From Pseudomonas fildesensis (GTDB lineage Bacteria > Pseudomonadota > Gammaproteobacteria > Pseudomonadales > Pseudomonadaceae), in the NCBI RefSeq assembly GCF_001050345.1, contig NZ_LFMW01000007.1:124001-188000 (forward strand): DNA of 64,000 bases, read 5' to 3'. The translations under genes were made by a program, and so were the position numbers. The notes beneath the pieces were generated by a model. The model was not told where the DNA came from, ran no database searches, and saw only the letters and a list, made by a program, of their open reading frames with translations. How positions within the stretch are numbered: position 1 is the stretch's first letter; each line of letters opens with the position of its first letter. Shown here piece after piece: positions 1-11,142 of the stretch.

Positions 1-934
1 CCACCTGACCAGCTCGGCAGACGCCCAGGTCAAGTACAGCAAGCGCGTGACCGGCCTCAAGCGTAACGGTGCCGGCTGGACCGTGAGCATCAAGGACGTC
101 AACAGCGGCAACAGCCGTGACGTGGACGCCAAGTTCGTCTTCCTCGGCGCCGGCGGCGCGGCCCTGCCACTGCTGCAAGCCTCGGGTATTGAAGAAAGCA
201 AAGGCTTTGGCGGCTTCCCGGTCAGCGGCCAGTGGCTGCGTTGCGATAACCCGGAAGTGGTCAAGCACCACCAGGCGAAGGTCTACAGCCAGGCGGCAGT
301 GGGTTCGCCACCGATGTCGGTGCCGCACCTGGACACCCGCGTTGTCGACGGCAAGAAGTCCCTGCTGTTCGGGCCTTACGCCGGCTTCACCACCAAGTTC
401 CTCAAGCACGGCTCATTCCTCGACCTGCCACTGTCGATTCGCGCTGGCAACATCGGCCCGATGCTGGCCGTGGCCCGCGACAACATGGACCTGACCAAGT
501 ACCTGGTCAGCGAAGTCCGTCAGTCGATGGAGCAGCGCCTGGAATCCCTGCGCCGTTTCTACCCGCAAGCGAAAGCCGAAGACTGGCGCCTGGAAGTGGC
601 CGGCCAACGGGTGCAGATCATCAAGAAAGACCCGAAAAAAGGCGGCGTGCTGCAATTCGGCACCGAGCTGGTCGCAGCCAAAGACGGTTCGCTGGCGGCG
701 CTACTGGGCGCTTCACCGGGCGCTTCGGTGACTGTTTCGATCATGCTGGAACTGATCGAGCGCTGCTTCCCGCAGAAGACTGCCGGCGAGTGGGCGGCCA
801 AGCTGCACGAGATCTTCCCGGCGCGGGAAAAGATTCTGGAGACCGATGCCGAGCTGTACCGCAAGATCAACACGCAGAACAACATCAGCCTGGAATTGGT
901 TGAGCAGAGCAGCGAGACCGAAAGCTACGCTTAA
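1..934 (+). CDS. mqo: Malate:quinone oxidoreductase, C-terminal part (5' end outside window)
   Basis: Membrane-associated FAD enzyme that oxidises malate to oxaloacetate and passes electrons to quinone, a TCA-cycle step used by pseudomonads beside or in place of NAD malate dehydrogenase. The open frame runs from the first bases of the window without a start, so about 310 C-terminal residues of a roughly 500-residue protein are present. Recognisable family stretches are the glycine-rich [13 protein letters not shown] segment, the [12 protein letters not shown] segment and the C-terminal [15 protein letters not shown] segment. An intrinsic terminator follows directly. Pseudomonads often carry two mqo paralogues; the gene order here (hpt and upp-uraA downstream) matches the mqoB locus of P. 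aeruginosa. Confidence 0.95.
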   Translation, partial: HLTSSADAQVKYSKRVTGLKRNGAGWTVSIKDVNSGNSRDVDAKFVFLGAGGAALPLLQASGIEESKGFGGFPVSGQWLRCDNPEVVKHHQAKVYSQAAVGSPPMSVPHLDTRVVDGKKSLLFGPYAGFTTKFLKHGSFLDLPLSIRAGNIGPMLAVARDNMDLTKYLVSEVRQSMEQRLESLRRFYPQAKAEDWRLEVAGQRVQIIKKDPKKGGVLQFGTELVAAKDGSLAALLGASPGASVTVSIMLELIERCFPQKTAGEWAAKLHEIFPAREKILETDAELYRKINTQNNISLELVEQSSETESYA

Positions 935-944
935 GGCCTCGAGA

Positions 945-987
945 TAAAAAAGCCCCGCTTCTCGATCTGAGAAGCGGGGCTTTTTTT
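945..987 (+). terminator. Intrinsic terminator after mqo
   Basis: AAAGCCCCGCTTCTC and GAGAAGCGGGGCTTT form a perfect stem around a short loop, with A-runs on the left and a T-run on the right. It can stop transcription from both sides, and lies between mqo and the convergent PA4642-like gene. Confidence 0.9.
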
Positions 988-996
988 CGCCTGCGA

Positions 997-1284
997 TCAG
1001 CCGCGGGCGTTATCGATCAGCTCAATGTACTCGGCGGCGTTGCGCTGGTCCTTGATCAGGTCGACAAAGGTCTGGCCATGCTCGTCCTTGCCGTCGAGGT
1101 CCAGGCCGGCTTCCTTGAAGAAGCCCAGGAAGCGCTCGAAGTCGTCGATACGTAGGCCACGGTAGGCCTTGGTCAGCTTGTGCAGGGACGGTGAAGTCGC
1201 GTCGACCGGCTCGAAGTCCAGGAACAACTTGATTTGATCGTCGCCGATCTCGTCACCAATCACCTGTTTCTTATCTTTACGCAT
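997..1284 (-). CDS. PA4642-family conserved small protein, function unknown
   Basis: A 95-residue acidic cytoplasmic protein without signal peptide or membrane segment. It starts MRKDKKQVIGDE and contains charged helical stretches such as RGLRIDDFERFLGFF. It matches, from memory, the small pseudomonad family typified by PA4642, which sits next to mqoB in P. aeruginosa. No enzyme motif is visible and I do not assign a function. It converges on mqo and shares its bidirectional terminator. Confidence 0.8.
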   Translation of the reverse strand: MRKDKKQVIGDEIGDDQIKLFLDFEPVDATSPSLHKLTKAYRGLRIDDFERFLGFFKEAGLDLDGKDEHGQTFVDLIKDQRNAAEYIELIDNARG

Positions 1285-1366
1285 TACCGACTCCAGCCTG
1301 CAGACATTTACACGGGGGGTTGAAGTCTACCTGCGAGGCGCCGGCTTCGAAAGCACTGAGAAACAC

Positions 1367-1455
1367 TGTGGGAGGGGGCTTGCTCCCGATGGCGGTGTGT
1401 CAGTCGACATCTAATTGACTGATCCACCGCCATCGGGAGCAAGCCCCCTCCCACA
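1367..1455. repeat. REP-type inverted pair (GGGAGGGGGCTTGCTCCC family)
   Basis: TGTGGGAGGGGGCTTGCTCC and its reverse complement face each other about 45 bp apart, with an inner GATGGCGGT/ACCGCCATC stem. This is the classic pseudomonad REP doublet, lying between two genes and outside coding sequence. Confidence 0.85.
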
Positions 1456-1476
1456 TTGGGCTAGTTAGTGTTCTTG

Positions 1477-1962
1477 TTACCGCGCTCGGACCGCACCGGT
1501 ATGCAAATCCGCCCAGATATGCCCGTTGGCATAGCTTAGGAACTGCACATACACCGTGTCATTGCGCAGCAGGTCGACGATCACGCGGTATTGGGCCACC
1601 GGGTACGACAAGGTCAGGGTCTTGCTTTTGTCATCGTAGGCCGGCTTTTTCAGGCTTTTGCTTTCGGCGTCGAAGTTGAGCACCACCTGGGCGATGGTCG
1701 CGCCTTTGCTAAGGGACTTGCCCTTGAGGCGAATCATCAACGGCGAGGTGACCGGGATCGGTTGCTGGCTGGATTGACGCTGGTTGCCCACCACCACCGC
1801 GTATTCGGTGACTTGCAGCAGTTGTTGCTGGTCGGGGACTTCGGCGCGCAGGGTCAGGTCGTCCGGCGGCAGGAATTGGCTATGCATCGGTGCAGGGGCA
1901 GCAGCCAGAGGCAGACTGAGGGTCAACGCCAGGGCAGCGCAGGTGCGTATCAACAGGCTCAT
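1477..1962 (-). CDS. Secreted/periplasmic protein of unknown function
   Basis: A 161-residue protein. The ATG at 1962 is preferred over an upstream start because it gives a clean Sec signal peptide (MSLLIRTCAALALTLSLPLA, then an AAPAP cleavage region). The mature part looks like a beta-rich domain, with the segments LLQVTEYAVVVGNQ and LTLSYPVAQYRVIVDLL. It lies at the position of an uncharacterised gene between mqoB and hpt in P. aeruginosa. No catalytic motif is recognisable. Confidence 0.75.
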   Translation of the reverse strand: MSLLIRTCAALALTLSLPLAAAPAPMHSQFLPPDDLTLRAEVPDQQQLLQVTEYAVVVGNQRQSSQQPIPVTSPLMIRLKGKSLSKGATIAQVVLNFDAESKSLKKPAYDDKSKTLTLSYPVAQYRVIVDLLRNDTVYVQFLSYANGHIWADLHTGAVRAR

Positions 1963-1997
1963 GGGCCGCTCCGTGAGAGATGGCCCAGCACTGTAGC

Positions 1998-2465
1998 TCA
2001 ATCGAACTGGGCAAGCATCCAGCGCTGATACTCGGCCACTTCGGCATCGCCTTCGCGCGGCGCCCAACTGGCCAGCTCGCCCTCACCCACCGGGCGATAC
2101 GGCCCGGCCTTGCATTCGAACATCAGGGTGTCGGGTTCCAGCACCACCAGGCCATGAAAAACGCCCGGCGGTAAATCGACGCCCTGGCACTCGCCGCCCG
2201 CCTGCAACACACGCTTGGTAAGCACTTCACCGGTCTCGTTGAAGATCAGCAGGCCCAGGCTTCCCTTGAGCACCAGCAGGGTTTCCGCCTTGTCGGTGCT
2301 CAGGTGTCGATGGGGTGGCACATACGTGCTGGGTTGCAAACCCACAGCCATGCGATGGCACGGCTCTTCCATCTGATGGAAGTTGTAGTGGTGCCGCCCA
2401 CGAGGGCTGGCGGCCGCTTTCTCGGCCAACTCGGCAAACAGCGTCTGATCAAGAAAGCGGGTCAT
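1998..2465 (-). CDS. WbuC-family cupin-fold metalloprotein
   Basis: A 155-residue single-domain cupin. The metal-site motif PPHRHLSTDKAET (about residues 50-62) and a second cupin motif around GVDLPPGVFHGLVVL fit the WbuC family, named after a gene in O-antigen clusters. The exact reaction is unknown. Here it is not in an O-antigen locus but three bases downstream of hpt, so the two are probably co-transcribed. The assignment is to family only. Confidence 0.8.
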   Translation of the reverse strand: MTRFLDQTLFAELAEKAAASPRGRHHYNFHQMEEPCHRMAVGLQPSTYVPPHRHLSTDKAETLLVLKGSLGLLIFNETGEVLTKRVLQAGGECQGVDLPPGVFHGLVVLEPDTLMFECKAGPYRPVGEGELASWAPREGDAEVAEYQRWMLAQFD

Positions 2466-2468
2466 GCA

Positions 2469-3026
2469 TTACATCCCTTTAACGGCGTAGATCCCATTGG
2501 CGTTGCGCCAGTAGCCTTTGTAGTCCATGCCGTAACCGAAGATATAACGGTCGATGCACGGCAAGCCGACAAAATCGGCTTTCAACTCAGGACGCGCCTT
2601 GCGGTCGTGGTCTTTGTCGATTAGCACGGCGGTGTGCACTTTGCGCGCGCCGGCGTGTTTGCAGAAGTCGATGATCGCACCCAGGGTGTGGCCTTCGTCG
2701 AGGATGTCGTCGACGATCAGCACGTCGCGGTCGATGAACGAGACTTCCGGCTTGGCCTTCCAGAACAGGTCGCCGCCGGTGGTTTCGTTGCGATAGCGGG
2801 TGGCGTGCAGGTAGGACGCTTCCAGCGGGAATTGCAGGTGGGTCAGCAGTTTGCCGGCGAAAATCAGGCCACCGTTCATCACGCAGAAGACCACCGGGTT
2901 GGTGTCGGCCATTTCGCGGGAGATGTGTGCGCCAACCTTGGCGATCGCTTCTTCGACTTGCGCTTCGGTGTACAGGCAGTCAGCCTCGCGCATGATTTGA
3001 CGGATATGCTCGAGATCAGCGGACAT
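2469..3026 (-). CDS. hpt: Hypoxanthine-guanine phosphoribosyltransferase
   Basis: Purine salvage enzyme joining hypoxanthine or guanine to PRPP to give IMP or GMP. The 185-residue protein has the PRPP-binding signature VLIVDDILDEGHT at about residues 102-114. The start at 3026 (MSADLEHIRQ) is chosen over a longer frame because GGAG lies at good distance upstream and the length fits the family. It is divergent from upp, so two nucleobase salvage genes share one short intergenic region. Confidence 0.95.
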   Translation of the reverse strand: MSADLEHIRQIMREADCLYTEAQVEEAIAKVGAHISREMADTNPVVFCVMNGGLIFAGKLLTHLQFPLEASYLHATRYRNETTGGDLFWKAKPEVSFIDRDVLIVDDILDEGHTLGAIIDFCKHAGARKVHTAVLIDKDHDRKARPELKADFVGLPCIDRYIFGYGMDYKGYWRNANGIYAVKGM

Positions 3027-3189
3027 GGCGCTCTCCAAGGGGTGCTGTGGCAAGAAAAGCGGGCAAAGGTACGCATGTGAGGCGCAACGTTCAAGCCTTA
3101 ATGGACTAACGTACTAGATGTCTATAGGACAACACCCTCGGATAGATTAATCTAGGCCGGTTTTTTTGCCCGCCGCCGGAGCCTTTCCC

Positions 3190-3828
3190 ATGCCCATTCG
3201 CGAGATCCGCCACCCGCTGATCCGACACAAACTCGGCCTTATGCGCCGTGCCGACATTAGCACGAAGAATTTCCGTGAGCTTGCTCAGGAAGTCGGAGCG
3301 TTGCTCACTTACGAAGCCACCAAAGATTTGCCCCTGGAGAGCTACGAGATCCCAGGCTGGGCCGGGCCCGTCCAGGTCGAGAAAATCGCCGGCAAGAAGA
3401 TTACCGTGGTGCCGATCCTGCGGGCCGGTATCGGCATGCTCGAAGGCGTACTCAGCCTGATCCCGGGCGCCAAGGTCAGCGCTGTTGGCGTGGCACGCAA
3501 CGAAGAAACCCTGCAGGCCCACACCTACCTGGAAAAACTGGTGCCGGAAATCAACGAGCGCCTGGCGATGATCATCGACCCGATGCTCGCCACCGGCAGC
3601 TCCATGGTTGCCACCATCGACCTGCTGAAAAAAGCCGGTTGCAAGGACATCCGCGCCATGGTGCTGGTCGCCGCACCCGAAGGCATCGCTGCCGTCGAGA
3701 AGGCTCACCCGGACGTGCTGATCTACACCGCGTCCATCGACGAACGCCTGAACGAACACGGCTACATCATCCCGGGCCTGGGCGATGCCGGCGACAAGAT
3801 CTTCGGTACCAAGCAGAAGGACGCGTGA
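3190..3828 (+). CDS. upp: Uracil phosphoribosyltransferase
   Basis: Converts uracil and PRPP to UMP. The 212-residue protein carries the PRPP loop DPMLATGSS (about residues 130-138) and the C-terminal uracil-binding segment [17 protein letters not shown]. The ATG at 3190 has GGAG just upstream; an upstream TTG at 3166 would add eight residues the family lacks. Only two bases separate its stop from uraA, giving a salvage-plus-uptake operon. Confidence 0.97.
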   Translation: MPIREIRHPLIRHKLGLMRRADISTKNFRELAQEVGALLTYEATKDLPLESYEIPGWAGPVQVEKIAGKKITVVPILRAGIGMLEGVLSLIPGAKVSAVGVARNEETLQAHTYLEKLVPEINERLAMIIDPMLATGSSMVATIDLLKKAGCKDIRAMVLVAAPEGIAAVEKAHPDVLIYTASIDERLNEHGYIIPGLGDAGDKIFGTKQKDA

Positions 3829-3830
3829 GC

Positions 3831-5105
3831 ATGCAGGATGAGTTCAACGACCCGCTTTGGCGCCAGATCCTGTCTGGCGCACAAATGCTCTTCGTGGCAT
3901 TTGGCGCGCTGGTGTTGATGCCACTGATCACAGGTCTTGATCCAAACGTCGCACTGTTCACCGCAGGCCTGGGAACGCTGTTGTTCCAGGTGGTGACCGG
4001 GCGGCAGGTGCCGGTGTTCCTGGCGTCGAGCTTTGCGTTTATCACCCCGATCATTCTCGCCAAGGGCCAGTTCGGCCTCGCGGCGACCATGGGCGGCGTG
4101 ATGGCGGCCGGTTTTGTTTATACGTTCTTGGGCTTGGCGGTGAAGATCAAGGGCACCGGTTTCATCGACCGGCTGCTGCCGCCCGTGGTGATCGGGCCGG
4201 TGATTATTTCCATCGGCCTGGCCATGGCGCCGATAGCCGCCAACATGGCCATGGGTAAATCCGGCGATGGCGCCGAGCTGATTCATTACCAGACGGCGAT
4301 GCTGATCTCGATGCCCGCCTTACTGACCACACTGATCGTGGCCGTGTTCGGCAAAGGCATTTTCCGCCTGGTGCCGATCATCTCCGGCGTGCTGGTGGGG
4401 TTTGCCATGGCGTTCTACTTTGGCGTGGTCGACACTGCGAAGATCGCCGCAGCGCCCTGGTTCGCCATCCCCCACTTCACCGCGCCGGAATTTAACTGGC
4501 AGGCGATCCTGTTTATCGTCCCGGTGGCCCTGGCCCCGGCGATCGAGCATATCGGCGGTGTGATTGCGGTGGGCAGCGTGACCGGTCGCGACTACCTGAA
4601 GAAGCCTGGCCTGCACCGCACATTGCTGGGTGACGGCATTGCCACCACGGCTGCCGGCCTGTTTGGCGGCCCGCCGAACACCACTTACGCCGAAGTGACG
4701 GGCGCAGTGATGCTGACCAAGAACTACAACCCGAAAATCATGACCTGGGCGGCAGTGTTTGCCATCAGCCTGGCGTTTGTCGGCAAGTTCGGTGCGCTAC
4801 TTCAAAGCATTCCGGTGCCGGTGATGGGCGGGATTCTGTGCCTGCTGTTCGGCTCGATTGCCGCGGTAGGGATGAATACGTTGATTCGCCACAAGATCGA
4901 CCTGGGCGAAGCGCGCAATCTGGTGATTGTGTCGGTGACCCTGGTGTTCGGGATTGGCGGTGTGCTGGTCGGCACCGGCACTGGCCCGGATGACTTTGGC
5001 CTGAAGGGCATCGCCCTATGTGCAGTGGTAGCGATTGGTTTGAACCTGCTGCTGCCGGGCAATGACGGCTGGAAGAACAAGAAGCCTGACGAGCCTCTGC
5101 TCTAA
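3831..5105 (+). CDS. uraA: Uracil permease (uracil-xanthine/NCS2 family)
   Basis: Inner-membrane uracil:proton symporter of 424 residues with the hydrophobic pattern of the NCS2 fold (about 14 membrane segments). Family motifs include PVFLASSFAFITPI near residue 60, ALAPAIEHIGG near 245 and the NTTYAEVTGA segment near 285. It follows upp by two bases and so supplies that enzyme's substrate. The start MQDEFNDPLW is preferred over a longer out-of-family extension that overlaps upp. Confidence 0.95.
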   Translation: MQDEFNDPLWRQILSGAQMLFVAFGALVLMPLITGLDPNVALFTAGLGTLLFQVVTGRQVPVFLASSFAFITPIILAKGQFGLAATMGGVMAAGFVYTFLGLAVKIKGTGFIDRLLPPVVIGPVIISIGLAMAPIAANMAMGKSGDGAELIHYQTAMLISMPALLTTLIVAVFGKGIFRLVPIISGVLVGFAMAFYFGVVDTAKIAAAPWFAIPHFTAPEFNWQAILFIVPVALAPAIEHIGGVIAVGSVTGRDYLKKPGLHRTLLGDGIATTAAGLFGGPPNTTYAEVTGAVMLTKNYNPKIMTWAAVFAISLAFVGKFGALLQSIPVPVMGGILCLLFGSIAAVGMNTLIRHKIDLGEARNLVIVSVTLVFGIGGVLVGTGTGPDDFGLKGIALCAVVAIGLNLLLPGNDGWKNKKPDEPLL

Positions 5106-5108
5106 AAC

Positions 5109-5139
5109 GATCCTTCCCACGCGGAGCGTGGGAAGGATC
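5109..5139. repeat. Perfect short palindrome after uraA (GATCCTTCCCACGC family)
   Basis: GATCCTTCCCACGC, a three-base loop and GCGTGGGAAGGATC form a perfect 14-bp hairpin between the convergent uraA and hisC. It is a single-arm variant of the GATCGTTCCCACGC palindromes at 41530 and 61433. It has no U-run, so a role as terminator is uncertain. Confidence 0.75.
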
Positions 5140-5144
5140 AACGC

Positions 5145-6197
5145 TTAGAGCTCGCCCAACGCATCGATCAACGCCTGATTCTGCTCAGGCGTGCCGATGC
5201 TGATCCGCAGGAACTGGGCAATCCGCTCCTGCTTGAAGTGCCGAACAATTACCCCTTGCTCCCGCAATTTGGCTGCCAACCCGGCGGCATCATGCCGTGG
5301 GTGACGGGCAAAGATGAAGTTGGCTGCCGACGGCAGCACTTCAAAACCTTTGGCCTCCAATTGCGCCACAACCTTTTCACGGCTGTCGATCACCCATCGG
5401 CAAGTCTTCTCGAAGTGCTCACGATCTTCAAATGCGGCCGCCGCGCCGACAATCGCCAGGCGATCCAGCGGGTAGGAGTTGAAGCTGTTCTTGACCCGCT
5501 CCAGCGCCTCTATCAGGTCAGGGTGACCCACCGCCAAGCCAACCCGCAAACCGGCGAGTGAGCGCGATTTTGACAGGGTCTGGGTGACCAGCAGATTTGG
5601 ATAACGGTCCACCAGGCTGATGGCGGTTTCGCCGCCGAAGTCGATGTAAGCCTCATCAACCACCACAACCGAATCCGGGCTGGCCTTGAGGATCTGCTCC
5701 ACCGCTTCCAGCGCCAGTACACAGCCGGTCGGCGCGTTCGGGTTGGGGAAGATGATCCCGCCGTTGGGCTTGGCGTAGTCCGACACGCGGATCTGGAATT
5801 GCTCATCCAGCGGCACCGGGTCGGATTTGATGCCGTAGAGGCCGCAGTACACCGGATAGAAGCTGTAGCTGATATCCGGGAACAGCAGCGGCAGGTCGTG
5901 CTGGAAAAGGCCGTGGAAGATGTGCGCCAGGACCTCGTCCGAACCGTTGCCGAGGAATACCTTGCCGGCGTCGATCCCGTAATACTTGGCCACCGCTTGC
6001 TTGAGCAGGTCGCTGTTGGGGTCCGGGTACAGGCGCAGGTTGTCGTTCAACTCCGCCTGCATCGCCGCCAACGCCTTCGGCGATGGGCCGTAGGGGTTTT
6101 CATTGGTGTTGAGCTTGACCAGTTTGGTCAGCTTGGGTTGCTCGCCGGGCACGTAAGGCACGAGGTCCTTGACGAAGGGGCTCCAGAATTTGCTCAT
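5145..6197 (-). CDS. hisC: Histidinol-phosphate aminotransferase
   Basis: PLP enzyme that transaminates imidazole-acetol phosphate to histidinol phosphate in histidine synthesis. The 350-residue class-I/II aminotransferase has the PLP lysine in [14 protein letters not shown] (Lys210), the DEAYIDF aspartate region near 181 and the N-terminal [11 protein letters not shown] motif. AAAGGA precedes the ATG at 6197. The hisD stop lies one base upstream, so hisG, hisD and hisC read in the same direction, with hisD and hisC tightly coupled. Confidence 0.96.
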   Translation of the reverse strand: MSKFWSPFVKDLVPYVPGEQPKLTKLVKLNTNENPYGPSPKALAAMQAELNDNLRLYPDPNSDLLKQAVAKYYGIDAGKVFLGNGSDEVLAHIFHGLFQHDLPLLFPDISYSFYPVYCGLYGIKSDPVPLDEQFQIRVSDYAKPNGGIIFPNPNAPTGCVLALEAVEQILKASPDSVVVVDEAYIDFGGETAISLVDRYPNLLVTQTLSKSRSLAGLRVGLAVGHPDLIEALERVKNSFNSYPLDRLAIVGAAAAFEDREHFEKTCRWVIDSREKVVAQLEAKGFEVLPSAANFIFARHPRHDAAGLAAKLREQGVIVRHFKQERIAQFLRISIGTPEQNQALIDALGEL

Positions 6198-6198
6198 C

Positions 6199-7524
6199 TC
6201 AATTTCCTTTCTTGTCGTCAAGAATGCGGTATTCGGCACTGCGGGCGTGGGCGGTCAGCGACTCGCCACGGGCCAGCACGGAAGCGGTCTTGCCCAGCTC
6301 CGACGCGCCTTGGGGCGAGCAGAAGATGATCGACGAACGCTTCTGGAAGTCGTACACGCCCAGCGGCGAGGAGAATCGCGCGGTGCCCGACGTTGGCAAC
6401 ACGTGGTTCGGACCGGCGCAGTAGTCGCCCAGCGCTTCGCTGGTGTGGCGGCCCATGAAGATCGCGCCAGCGTGACGAATCGACGGCAGCCAGGCTTGTG
6501 GGTCGGCTACGGACAATTCCAGGTGTTCCGGCGCGATGCGGTTGGCCACTTCGATGGCCTGCTCCATGTCACGCACCAGGATCAGCGCGCCACGACCATT
6601 GATCGACTTCTCGATGATCTCGGCGCGCTCCATGGTCGGCATCAACTTATCGATGCTGGCGGCGACCTTGTCGAGGAATTCGGCATCCGGGCTGACCAGG
6701 ATCGCTTGGGCATCTTCGTCGTGCTCTGCCTGGGAGAACAGGTCCATGGCGATCCAGTCCGGGTCGGTCTGGCCATCGCACACCACGAGGATTTCCGAGG
6801 GGCCCGCAATCATGTCGATACCGACCTGGCCAAACACATGGCGCTTGGCAGTGGCGACGTAGATGTTACCCGGGCCGACCACCTTGTCGACCTTCGGCAC
6901 GCTTTCGGTGCCATAGGCCAGGGCCGCAACGGCTTGAGCACCACCGATGGTGAACACGCGGTCGACGCCGGCGATGCAGGCAGCGGCCAGTACCAGTTCG
7001 TTGATCTCACCGCGCGGAGTCGGTACCACCATGACCACTTCGGTCACGCCGGCCACTTTGGCGGGGATCGCGTTCATCAGTACCGACGACGGGTACGAGG
7101 CTTTACCACCTGGCACATAGAGGCCGGCACGGTCCAGCGGCGTGACCTTCTGGCCCAGCACGGTGCCGTCGGCCTCGGTGTAGCTCCAGGAGTCCTGTTT
7201 CTGTTTTTCGTGGTAGCTACGCACGCGTGCTGCGGCGACTTCCAGGGCTTCGCGCTGAGGTGCAGTGATGCGTGTCAGCGCCAGCTCCAGGCGTTCGCGC
7301 GGCAGGATCAGGTCCGACATGGACGCCACGTCGAGGCCGTCGAATTGGCGGGTGAAATCCACCAGGGCTGCGTCACCGCGCTCGCGCACAGCCTTGATGA
7401 TGTCGAGCACCCGCTGGTTGACCGAATCGTCGGACACGCTTTCCCAGCTCAGCAGATGATCCAGATGATCGGCGAAATCCGGGTCGGCAGCGTTGAGTCG
7501 GGCAATTGCAGTGGACGTGGTCAT
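6199..7524 (-). CDS. hisD: Histidinol dehydrogenase
   Basis: Zn enzyme carrying out the last two oxidations of histidine synthesis, histidinol to histidine with two NAD+. The 441 residues have the family length and its signatures: [16 protein letters not shown] with [13 protein letters not shown] just after, [12 protein letters not shown] with metal-ligand region residues, and [14 protein letters not shown] near the C terminus. It lies between hisG (about 126 bp upstream) and hisC (one base downstream). Confidence 0.97.
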   Translation of the reverse strand: MTTSTAIARLNAADPDFADHLDHLLSWESVSDDSVNQRVLDIIKAVRERGDAALVDFTRQFDGLDVASMSDLILPRERLELALTRITAPQREALEVAAARVRSYHEKQKQDSWSYTEADGTVLGQKVTPLDRAGLYVPGGKASYPSSVLMNAIPAKVAGVTEVVMVVPTPRGEINELVLAAACIAGVDRVFTIGGAQAVAALAYGTESVPKVDKVVGPGNIYVATAKRHVFGQVGIDMIAGPSEILVVCDGQTDPDWIAMDLFSQAEHDEDAQAILVSPDAEFLDKVAASIDKLMPTMERAEIIEKSINGRGALILVRDMEQAIEVANRIAPEHLELSVADPQAWLPSIRHAGAIFMGRHTSEALGDYCAGPNHVLPTSGTARFSSPLGVYDFQKRSSIIFCSPQGASELGKTASVLARGESLTAHARSAEYRILDDKKGN

Positions 7525-7650
7525 AGCGAGGGCCTCATAGGATTGGCAAAAAACTCAGGCGCCCTAAACTACCGTTCGCTCCGCTTGGGCACCTGAGAAT
7601 TCTGGCTATGAGGCGGATAGACGGGCGCGACCTAAGGCCGCGCAGGTGAG

Positions 7651-8286
7651 TCAACCGCGGTGTCGAGACTCCACTGCCTTGCGCAGGGTGTCGATCAACG
7701 CCTGGATACGGGCGTGCTGCATTTTCATCGAAGCTTTGTTGACGATCAGGCGGGAGCTGATGTCGGCGATGAAATCCTGAGGTTCCAGGCCGTTGGCGCG
7801 CAGGGTGTTGCCGGTGTCGACCACGTCGATGATCTTGTCGGCCAGGCCGATCAGCGGCGCCAGCTCCATCGAGCCGTAGAGCTTGATGATGTCGACCTGA
7901 CGGCCTTGTTCGGCGTAGTAGCGTTTAGCGACGTTGACGAACTTGGTGGCAACCCGCAGACGGCCCTTGGGTTCGACATCACCGACACGGCCGGCAGTCA
8001 TCAGCTTGCACAGGGCGATACGCAGGTCCAGCGGCTCGTACAGGCCCTGGCCACCGTATTCCATCAGCACGTCTTTACCGGCGACACCGAGGTCGGCGGC
8101 GCCATGTTCAACGTAGGTCGGCACGTCGGTAGCCCGCACGATCAGCAGGCGAACGTCGTCCTGGGTCGTGGGGATGATCAGCTTGCGGCTCTTGTCCGGA
8201 CTCTCGGTCGGCACGATGCCCGCTTCAGCCAGAAGCGGCAATGTGTCGTCAAGGATGCGGCCCTTGGACAGTGCGATAGTCAACAT
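7651..8286 (-). CDS. hisG: ATP phosphoribosyltransferase, short form
   Basis: First enzyme of histidine synthesis, joining ATP and PRPP. At 211 residues this is the short HisG, lacking the C-terminal regulatory domain; such enzymes need the regulatory subunit HisZ, which is not in this window and should lie elsewhere. Signatures are [19 protein letters not shown] at the N terminus and the PRPP region [14 protein letters not shown]. It lies upstream of hisD on the same strand; a REP pair separates it from murA. Confidence 0.96.
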   Translation of the reverse strand: MLTIALSKGRILDDTLPLLAEAGIVPTESPDKSRKLIIPTTQDDVRLLIVRATDVPTYVEHGAADLGVAGKDVLMEYGGQGLYEPLDLRIALCKLMTAGRVGDVEPKGRLRVATKFVNVAKRYYAEQGRQVDIIKLYGSMELAPLIGLADKIIDVVDTGNTLRANGLEPQDFIADISSRLIVNKASMKMQHARIQALIDTLRKAVESRHRG

Positions 8287-8420
8287 GGGAAACGTCAGTC
8301 CTTCATCAGGCTATTGCTGTCTGGTCGCAATCGGCGCCAGACACAGACCGAGGCCATTACAGCCTCGATTTGAAACAAATTCAGCAGGGACACACTCAGT
8401 TAACAGCAAAACACCTTTCC

Positions 8421-8512
8421 GTGGCGAGCGGGCTTGCCCCGCGTTGGGTTGCGTAGCGACCCCAAAAACGGGACTGCTACGCAGTCCAACGCGGGGCAAG
8501 CCCGCTCGCCAC
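8421..8512. repeat. REP-type inverted pair (GTGGCGAGCGGGCTTGCCCC family)
   Basis: GTGGCGAGCGGGCTTGCCCC and its reverse complement flank an inner CGCGTTGG/CCAACGCG stem and a short loop. The pair sits between murA and hisG. The same family occurs at 44617 and, as a half site, at 59109. Confidence 0.85.
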
Positions 8513-8538
8513 AGTGACAGTGTTTGCAACTACTGGGA

Positions 8539-10067
<1,529 letters not shown>

Positions 10068-10113
10068 GCTCAACCTCTATCGGCGCCCAGTGCGCACGGG
10101 TCGCACATCATAC

Positions 10114-10166
10114 AAAAAAGCCCCGCGCCTGCGAACCCCGCATAGCAGGACTCTGACGGGGGGCTT
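10114..10166 (-). terminator. Probable intrinsic terminator of the mla operon
   Basis: Read on the minus strand, AAGCCCC and GGGGCTT enclose a GC-rich loop with further pairing, followed by a run of six T. It lies just past the mlaB stop and before ibaG. Confidence 0.65.
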
Positions 10167-10181
10167 CTCTAATAATGTGTA

Positions 10182-10487
10182 TTAAGGATGCGCCAACAGC
10201 TCGGTCAGCCCAGAAACCTCGGCAATTTCGCGCATATCTTCAGGCAACGCGCGGATGCTGACCGGCTTTTTGGCCGCTTCGGCATCACGCATGAAGCACA
10301 ACAGCAACGACAAACCGACACTGCTGGACTTGGTCACCGCCGAGCAATCCACCACGACCGTAGGTGCGCTGCTGGACTGGATCAGCGCTTGGCCCTGCTT
10401 GCGCAGGTCAGGCCCGGAGCGGTAGTCCAGCACACCACTGAGCAGCAACTCGCCGGCATCGCCGAGACGAACAGCTGATCCGGTCAT
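10182..10487 (-). CDS. mlaB: STAS-domain protein MlaB
   Basis: A 101-residue single STAS domain, the small cytoplasmic partner of the MlaFEDB phospholipid transporter at the inner membrane. The fold is seen in the central VVVDCSAVTKSSSVGLSLLL, where the serines occupy the usual STAS loop. It is the last gene of mlaFEDCB and overlaps the end of mlaC by four bases, consistent with translational coupling. Confidence 0.9.
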   Translation of the reverse strand: MTGSAVRLGDAGELLLSGVLDYRSGPDLRKQGQALIQSSSAPTVVVDCSAVTKSSSVGLSLLLCFMRDAEAAKKPVSIRALPEDMREIAEVSGLTELLAHP

Positions 10488-11131
10488 TGAGCGGGCTTCC
10501 CGGCTGCTTTATCGGTTTCTTGCTTGGCCTTGGCCACTTCACCGGCCCAACCATTGATGGTCTTGTCCAGATCATTGCCATTGCGCTGCATCGCGTCAGC
10601 GAATTGGTCGCGGAACAGCTTGCCGATGTTGATGCCGTTGATGATCACGTTACGAAGCTTCCACTCGCCGCTGATCTTCTCCAGGGTGTACTGCACAGGG
10701 TAGACGGCGCCGTTGGTGCCTTTGACGGTCATGCCAACGCTGGTGCGATCGCCGGACTCGTCCTTCGGCGCATCGACGGTAATACCCTGATTGTTGTACT
10801 CCAGCAGGGCGTTGCCGTAGAACTGGAACAGGCCCTTTTTGAAGTTCTCCTGGAAAGTCTGCATCTGCGCAGGCGTTGCCTTGCGCGAATACTTCACGGT
10901 CATGATGCTCTTGGAGATGCCTTCGGCATCCACCACAGGGCCGACAATCGTGTTCAGCGCTTCGTAAAATTGACTCGGGTCCTGCTTGTACTGCTCTTTA
11001 TTGGCCGTCAGGTCAGCCAACATTCTGCTGGTCGTATCCTGCACCAGTTCGTGCGCAGAACCTGCCGCGTTGGCCATCATTGGCAGCGCTGCAAGCAGTA
11101 CCAGCAGACCACGTCGCAAGGTAGAGATCAT
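10484..11131 (-). CDS. mlaC: Periplasmic phospholipid-binding protein MlaC (Ttg2D-like)
   Basis: Periplasmic shuttle carrying phospholipids between the outer-membrane MlaA complex and MlaFEDB. The 215-residue protein has a Sec signal (MISTLRRGLLVLLAALPMMANAA) and the MlaC core. I place the start at 11131 because GAGGA stands eight bases upstream; an ATG at 11146 overlapping the mlaD stop is possible and would add five residues. In pseudomonads the homologous operon is also known as ttg2, for toluene tolerance. Confidence 0.92.
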   Translation of the reverse strand: MISTLRRGLLVLLAALPMMANAAGSAHELVQDTTSRMLADLTANKEQYKQDPSQFYEALNTIVGPVVDAEGISKSIMTVKYSRKATPAQMQTFQENFKKGLFQFYGNALLEYNNQGITVDAPKDESGDRTSVGMTVKGTNGAVYPVQYTLEKISGEWKLRNVIINGINIGKLFRDQFADAMQRNGNDLDKTINGWAGEVAKAKQETDKAAGKPAQ

Positions 11132-11142
11132 GAACAGATTCC

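Noticed and set aside
6169..7596. Plus-strand frame of 475 codons opposite hisD
   Set aside because: Mirror frame of the high-GC hisD gene; the minus strand encodes a full-length, unmistakable histidinol dehydrogenase.
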